Part shown: piece after piece, positions 61,593 to 64,000 of the stretch
How the letters are laid out: each line of letters opens with the position of its first letter
How positions within the stretch are numbered: the first letter of the stretch is position 1
NCBI RefSeq assembly: GCF_025979705.1
Contig: NZ_CP110136.1
Span: forward strand, 4,216,001 to 4,280,000
Direction of reading: 5' to 3'
DNA length: 64,000 nt
Source of the DNA: Hymenobacter sp. YIM 151858-1
GTDB taxonomy: Bacteria; Bacteroidota; Bacteroidia; Cytophagales; Hymenobacteraceae
Program-made: the position numbers and the translations under genes
The notes under the pieces: generated by a model
What the model was told of the DNA's origin: nothing
The model's database searches: none
Seen by the model: the letters and a program-made list of their open reading frames with translations, nothing else

Positions 61593-62000
61593 TTAGTGCC
61601 CCAACTCCAGCAGTACGTCGAACTCGGCAGGTTGCAAGGGCATTACGGATAAACGCGATTGGCGGAGCAGGCTGATTTGCTGCAGGCGCGCATCGGCCTT
61701 GATGGCGGCTAAGGATACGGTGCGGGGCAGGCGTTGGTGCGGGCGCAGATCCACGGCTACCCACGGCGTGTTGGGCTCGGCGGTGCGGTCGGGGTAGGCG
61801 GCGCGGGCTACTTCGGCCACGCCCACTACTTCTTTGTCGGTAACGCTGTGGTACACGAGCACCAGGTCGCCGGGCTGCATTTGGGTTAAAAAGTTGCGGG
61901 CCTGGTGGTTGCGCACGCCGGTCCAGTCGGTTTGGCCGTCGCGCTCCAGGTCGGAAAAGCTATACGCCGAGGGTTCGGATTTAACAAGCCAGTAGTTCAA
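61593..62000 (-). CDS. EVE-domain protein, modified-base reader
   Basis: 135 residues that form one EVE domain (PUA-like fold). NYWLVKSEPSAYSFSDL, TDWTGVRNHQARNFL, GDLVLVYHS and VGVAEVARAAYPD are the conserved blocks. A TTG at 62000 gives the standard family start; a GTG at 62033 would extend into a repeat-like leader. EVE domains bind modified bases (5mC, 5hmC or RNA marks) and often travel with restriction systems. None is seen adjacent here. A second reader, the SRA protein, lies about 9 kb away. Confidence 0.9.
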   Translation of the reverse strand: MNYWLVKSEPSAYSFSDLERDGQTDWTGVRNHQARNFLTQMQPGDLVLVYHSVTDKEVVGVAEVARAAYPDRTAEPNTPWVAVDLRPHQRLPRTVSLAAIKADARLQQISLLRQSRLSVMPLQPAEFDVLLELGH

Positions 62001-62108
62001 AGCAGGTGAAAGGAAAAAGGTGACAAGTAACACGCTGCAGGAAACCAGAGCGTGCCAGTCAAAAGTAGCACGAGCCGGGCAACCCGGCCTAGCAAAATCA
62101 GTTTCGCC

Positions 62109-62150
62109 CTGTCACCTGTCACCTGTCACCTGTCACCTGTCACCTGTCAC
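62109..62150. repeat. Tandem CTGTCAC heptamer, six copies
   Basis: Six exact consecutive CTGTCAC units fill 62109-62150 in the gap upstream of the EVE gene. Slippage could change the number. Confidence 0.95.
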
Positions 62151-62151
62151 C

Positions 62152-62547
62152 TTATTTCCTCCTCACTTTCAGCACCTCGTTTTCGAGCGACACGATTTCG
62201 AGCTCGTAGTCGGGGTCTTTTTTGTCTTCGAGGCTGATGCGCAGCGTGTTGTCGTTTACGGGCGTCCAGGTGCCTTTGCGGCCCTCAATGCCGTCGGTAG
62301 GGGCAATGTCGTACTGCGTAAACAGGCCGTTTTGCTCGAAGGCAAAGCCCGTGCGGCCGCGCGACGGCGGAAAGTTGTAGGTGTTGGGGCGGTACACGCG
62401 TACGTCGCCTTGGTCTTCTTCGTGGGCATGCAGCCAGGTGCGGTAGAGCATTTTCAGCTTAAGCTCGGCGGCGCCGGCCGAGTCGTTGCGGCAGGTGCTG
62501 GAGAGTAGCAGCACGCACAGGGAAAGAAGCAGGGCAGAGAGTCGCAT
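62152..62547 (-). CDS. Small secreted lipocalin-like protein, unknown
   Basis: 131 residues. The signal sequence MRLSALLLSLCVLLLSSTC has a possible but poor lipobox (SSTC). The body has LYRTWLHAHEE, RTGFAFEQNGLFTQYDIAP, GRKGTWTPVNDNTLRISL and YELEIVSLENEVLKVRRK, the pattern of lipocalin-like or DUF4488/5004-style proteins of Bacteroidota that fold as small beta-barrels. No catalytic residues are seen. The tandem heptamer repeat separates it from the EVE gene downstream on the same strand. Confidence 0.75.
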   Translation of the reverse strand: MRLSALLLSLCVLLLSSTCRNDSAGAAELKLKMLYRTWLHAHEEDQGDVRVYRPNTYNFPPSRGRTGFAFEQNGLFTQYDIAPTDGIEGRKGTWTPVNDNTLRISLEDKKDPDYELEIVSLENEVLKVRRK

Positions 62548-62645
62548 AGCGGCTAACATACGTAACCTGGGTGGCTTTTGCCGTAAGCTACCTACGCGGG
62601 CCAGCGGTTTTGCGTATAGCTTTACTGCTTCAAACGATACTTGCC

Positions 62646-64000
62646 TTGGAAAACCGCGCCCTCATTCGCGCCTTTCGGCTGATGGCCCAGCTGCTGGAGC
62701 TGCACGACGAAAACCCCTTTAAGGTGCGCGCCTACGAAAGCGCCGCCGCTGCCCTGGAGCGCCTCGAGCAGCCCCTGGCCTCGCTCGACCCAAGCGAGTT
62801 TACCACCGTGGCGGGCCTGGGTAAAGGTGCCGCTGTGGCGGCGCAGGAGCTGTTGCGCACCGGCACCTTCCCCGAGCTGGCGCGCCTGCAGGCCGCCACA
62901 CCGCCCGGCGTTATCAGCATGCTGAGCATCAAAGGCTTCGGGCCGAAAAAAATCCGGGTGCTGTGGCGCGAGCTGGGCGTCGAAACCATTGATGCCCTGC
63001 GCGAAGCCGCCGAGCAAAACCGCGTGGCTGCGCTCAAAGGCTTTGGGGCCAAAACCCAGGATGCCATTTTGCAGGCGTTGGAGTTTACGGCCCAAAGCCA
63101 GGGCAAGCTGCTCATCAGCCAGGGCCAGGCCCTAGGTGCCCAGCTGGTGGCGCTGCTGCAGGAGGCCGTGCGCACCGAGCAAGTAGCCGTGGCCGGCGAG
63201 GTGCGCCGCGCCCTGCCGGTGGTTGAAACCGTGCGGGTAGTGGTGGGCACCAACCAGGCCTGGGCCGTGCACGAGGCCCTAGGTGCCGTGGAGGGCTTAG
63301 CGGCCGATGAGGCCAACTCGGGCCCGTTTGTGTGGCGCGGCACGGCGCAGGAGTCGGGCGTGAAGGTGGAGGTGCAGATTGCTACCCCCGAGAATTACAC
63401 CAACTGCCTGTTTCTGCAAACTGGCTCCGATGCTCACCTCACGGCGCCCCTAGGTGCCAAAGCACCGGCGGCCACGCTGCGCCAGCTGGTGCGCCAAACC
63501 AAGTTTTTTAGCGAAGCGGCCATTTACGAAAAGGCTGGCCTGCAGTACATCGAGCCCGAAATGCGCGAAGGCGCCGGCGAGATTGAAGAGGCCGCCGCGC
63601 ACAAGCTGCCCACGCTGCTCACCGAGGCCGATTTGCGCGGCTCTTTGCACAACCACAGCACCTACTCCGACGGCGCCCACTCCTTGCGCCAGATGGCCGA
63701 GTTCCTGCGCGACAACGGCTACCAGTACCTCGGCATCTGCGACCATTCGCGCGCCGCGCACTACGCCAACGGCCTCAGCATCGAGCGGGTGGAGCAGCAG
63801 CACCAGGAGATTGAGCGCCTCAACCGCGAGCTGGCGCCCTTCCGCATCTTTAAAGGCATCGAGTCGGACATCCTGTCCGATGGCTCGCTCGATTACCCCG
63901 ACGACGTGCTGGCTTCCTTCGACTTTGTGGTGGCCTCGGTGCACTCGGGGCTGAAGATGGACAAGGAGCGCGCCACCGAGCGCCTGCTGCGCGCCATTGC
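62646..64000 (+). CDS. PolX-like protein (HhH, dead polymerase beta, PHP), 3' end outside window
   Basis: 451 codons are present and the end is cut by the window. A TTG at 62646 is taken as the start (LENRALIRAFRLMAQLLEL). The N-terminal HhH domain has the motif SIKGFGPKKI. The polymerase-X domain has lost its metal-binding aspartates: the usual GDxD site reads VETVRVVVGT, GSxRR reads GEVRR, and the third Asp is Glu in KVEVQI. The C-terminal PHP domain is well conserved (SLHNHSTYSDGAHSLRQMA and ICDHSRAAHYANGL), so a nuclease or phosphoesterase role remains likely. Three CCTAGG words lie in the gene. Confidence 0.87.
   Translation, partial: MENRALIRAFRLMAQLLELHDENPFKVRAYESAAAALERLEQPLASLDPSEFTTVAGLGKGAAVAAQELLRTGTFPELARLQAATPPGVISMLSIKGFGPKKIRVLWRELGVETIDALREAAEQNRVAALKGFGAKTQDAILQALEFTAQSQGKLLISQGQALGAQLVALLQEAVRTEQVAVAGEVRRALPVVETVRVVVGTNQAWAVHEALGAVEGLAADEANSGPFVWRGTAQESGVKVEVQIATPENYTNCLFLQTGSDAHLTAPLGAKAPAATLRQLVRQTKFFSEAAIYEKAGLQYIEPEMREGAGEIEEAAAHKLPTLLTEADLRGSLHNHSTYSDGAHSLRQMAEFLRDNGYQYLGICDHSRAAHYANGLSIERVEQQHQEIERLNRELAPFRIFKGIESDILSDGSLDYPDDVLASFDFVVASVHSGLKMDKERATERLLRAI

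Larger units (their letters stand above)
90..63454. repeat. Dispersed ACCTAGG / ACCTAGGG word, about 78 copies
   Basis: The hexamer CCTAGG recurs throughout the window, 78 times by hand count, or one per about 820 bp. In 74 copies the flank makes the asymmetric 7-mer ACCTAGG on one strand, and 50 copies extend to ACCTAGGG. About 33 copies lie between genes or on a stop codon although only about 15% of the window is intergenic. Inside genes it is almost always read as Leu-Gly with the CTA codon, and occasionally as Pro-Arg with AGG. Example starts: 279, 2124, 5825, 6755, 8492, 11241, 14662, 19781, 20535, 26543, 29063, 32621, 37598, 40479, 45553, 48026, 51940, 55240, 58902, 61583, 63131, 63278, 63449. 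None lies between 15268 and 19781. Confidence 0.85.

Noticed and set aside
62109-62150. CRISPR array
   Set aside because: Units are 7 bp and contiguous with no spacers, and no cas genes are near.
1-64000. CCTAGG as the target of a local restriction-modification system
   Set aside because: No methyltransferase or restriction gene specific for it is in the window. Host restriction also tends to deplete a word, not enrich it, and the asymmetric flank is not explained.

Overview
The window looks like chromosomal DNA of a high-GC Bacteroidota bacterium of the Cytophagales, most like Hymenobacter. This rests on family content, not on a database search. The signs are a Bacteroidota-type -7 promoter element (TANNTTTG) before several genes, a secreted protease with a type IX secretion C-terminal tail, a CarboxypepD-plug-barrel outer-membrane receptor, TPR-type sensor kinases, several OmpA/glycine-zipper envelope proteins, and few Shine-Dalgarno sequences. 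GC is roughly 60-65% by eye, with one clearly AT-richer gene at about 15.7-16.9 kb. About 85% of the window is coding, with 46 genes, pseudogenes or partial genes called, one tRNA and many hairpin terminators.

Layout. 0-13 kb: a 5'-truncated alpha-2-macroglobulin, a secreted Lys/Ser/Arg-rich protein, a ferredoxin plus its reductase, an M36 metalloprotease and a Gly/Tyr/Arg/Asp-rich disordered protein. 13-20 kb: a TPR sensor kinase lacking its phospho-acceptor histidine, an AT-rich acyltransferase beside tRNA-Arg(ACG), a DedA/VTT protein and a GT-C glycosyltransferase. 20-28 kb: a cystathionine gamma-synthase-like enzyme, an amber-interrupted small gene, an OmpA lipoprotein, class I FBP aldolase, AccD, and an OmpA/glycine-zipper/OmpA paralogue cassette. 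28-38 kb: PhoD-like phosphatase, endonuclease III-like glycosylase, radical SAM protein, gamma-carbonic anhydrase, CorC/HlyC protein, DsbD, and isoaspartyl peptidase. 38-45 kb: a putative structured small RNA, an Lrp/AsnC regulator, a decayed gene, a TonB/MORN protein, thioredoxin and DnaE. 45-55 kb: LysM lytic transglycosylase, TonB-type receptor, O-methyltransferase, a stand-alone SRA-domain protein, an M16 peptidase and a GT9 glycosyltransferase. 55-64 kb: Xaa-Pro aminopeptidase, OmpA with thrombospondin-3 repeats, a DUF4252 lipoprotein, an EVE-domain protein and the start of a PolX-like protein.

The genes do not form one pathway. The common theme is envelope biology (OmpA-type anchors, lytic transglycosylase, TonB receptor, DsbD, secreted protease, alpha-2-macroglobulin) mixed with housekeeping enzymes. 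Two small modified-base reader domains (SRA and EVE) lie about 9 kb apart.

The strongest unexplained signal is genome-scale. The word CCTAGG occurs about 78 times by hand count, 74 of them inside the asymmetric 7-mer ACCTAGG (or its complement) and 50 inside ACCTAGGG. It is concentrated between genes, forces a CTA leucine codon inside genes, supplies three stop codons and sits at the centre or loop of several terminators. It behaves like an iterated chromosomal word of the HIP1 or DNA-uptake-sequence kind. Other leads are a minus-strand RNA with two hairpins that share a 10-nt loop on different stems, a pseudo-histidine kinase, a PolX protein that has lost its polymerase aspartates, and several dispersed inverted-repeat elements.
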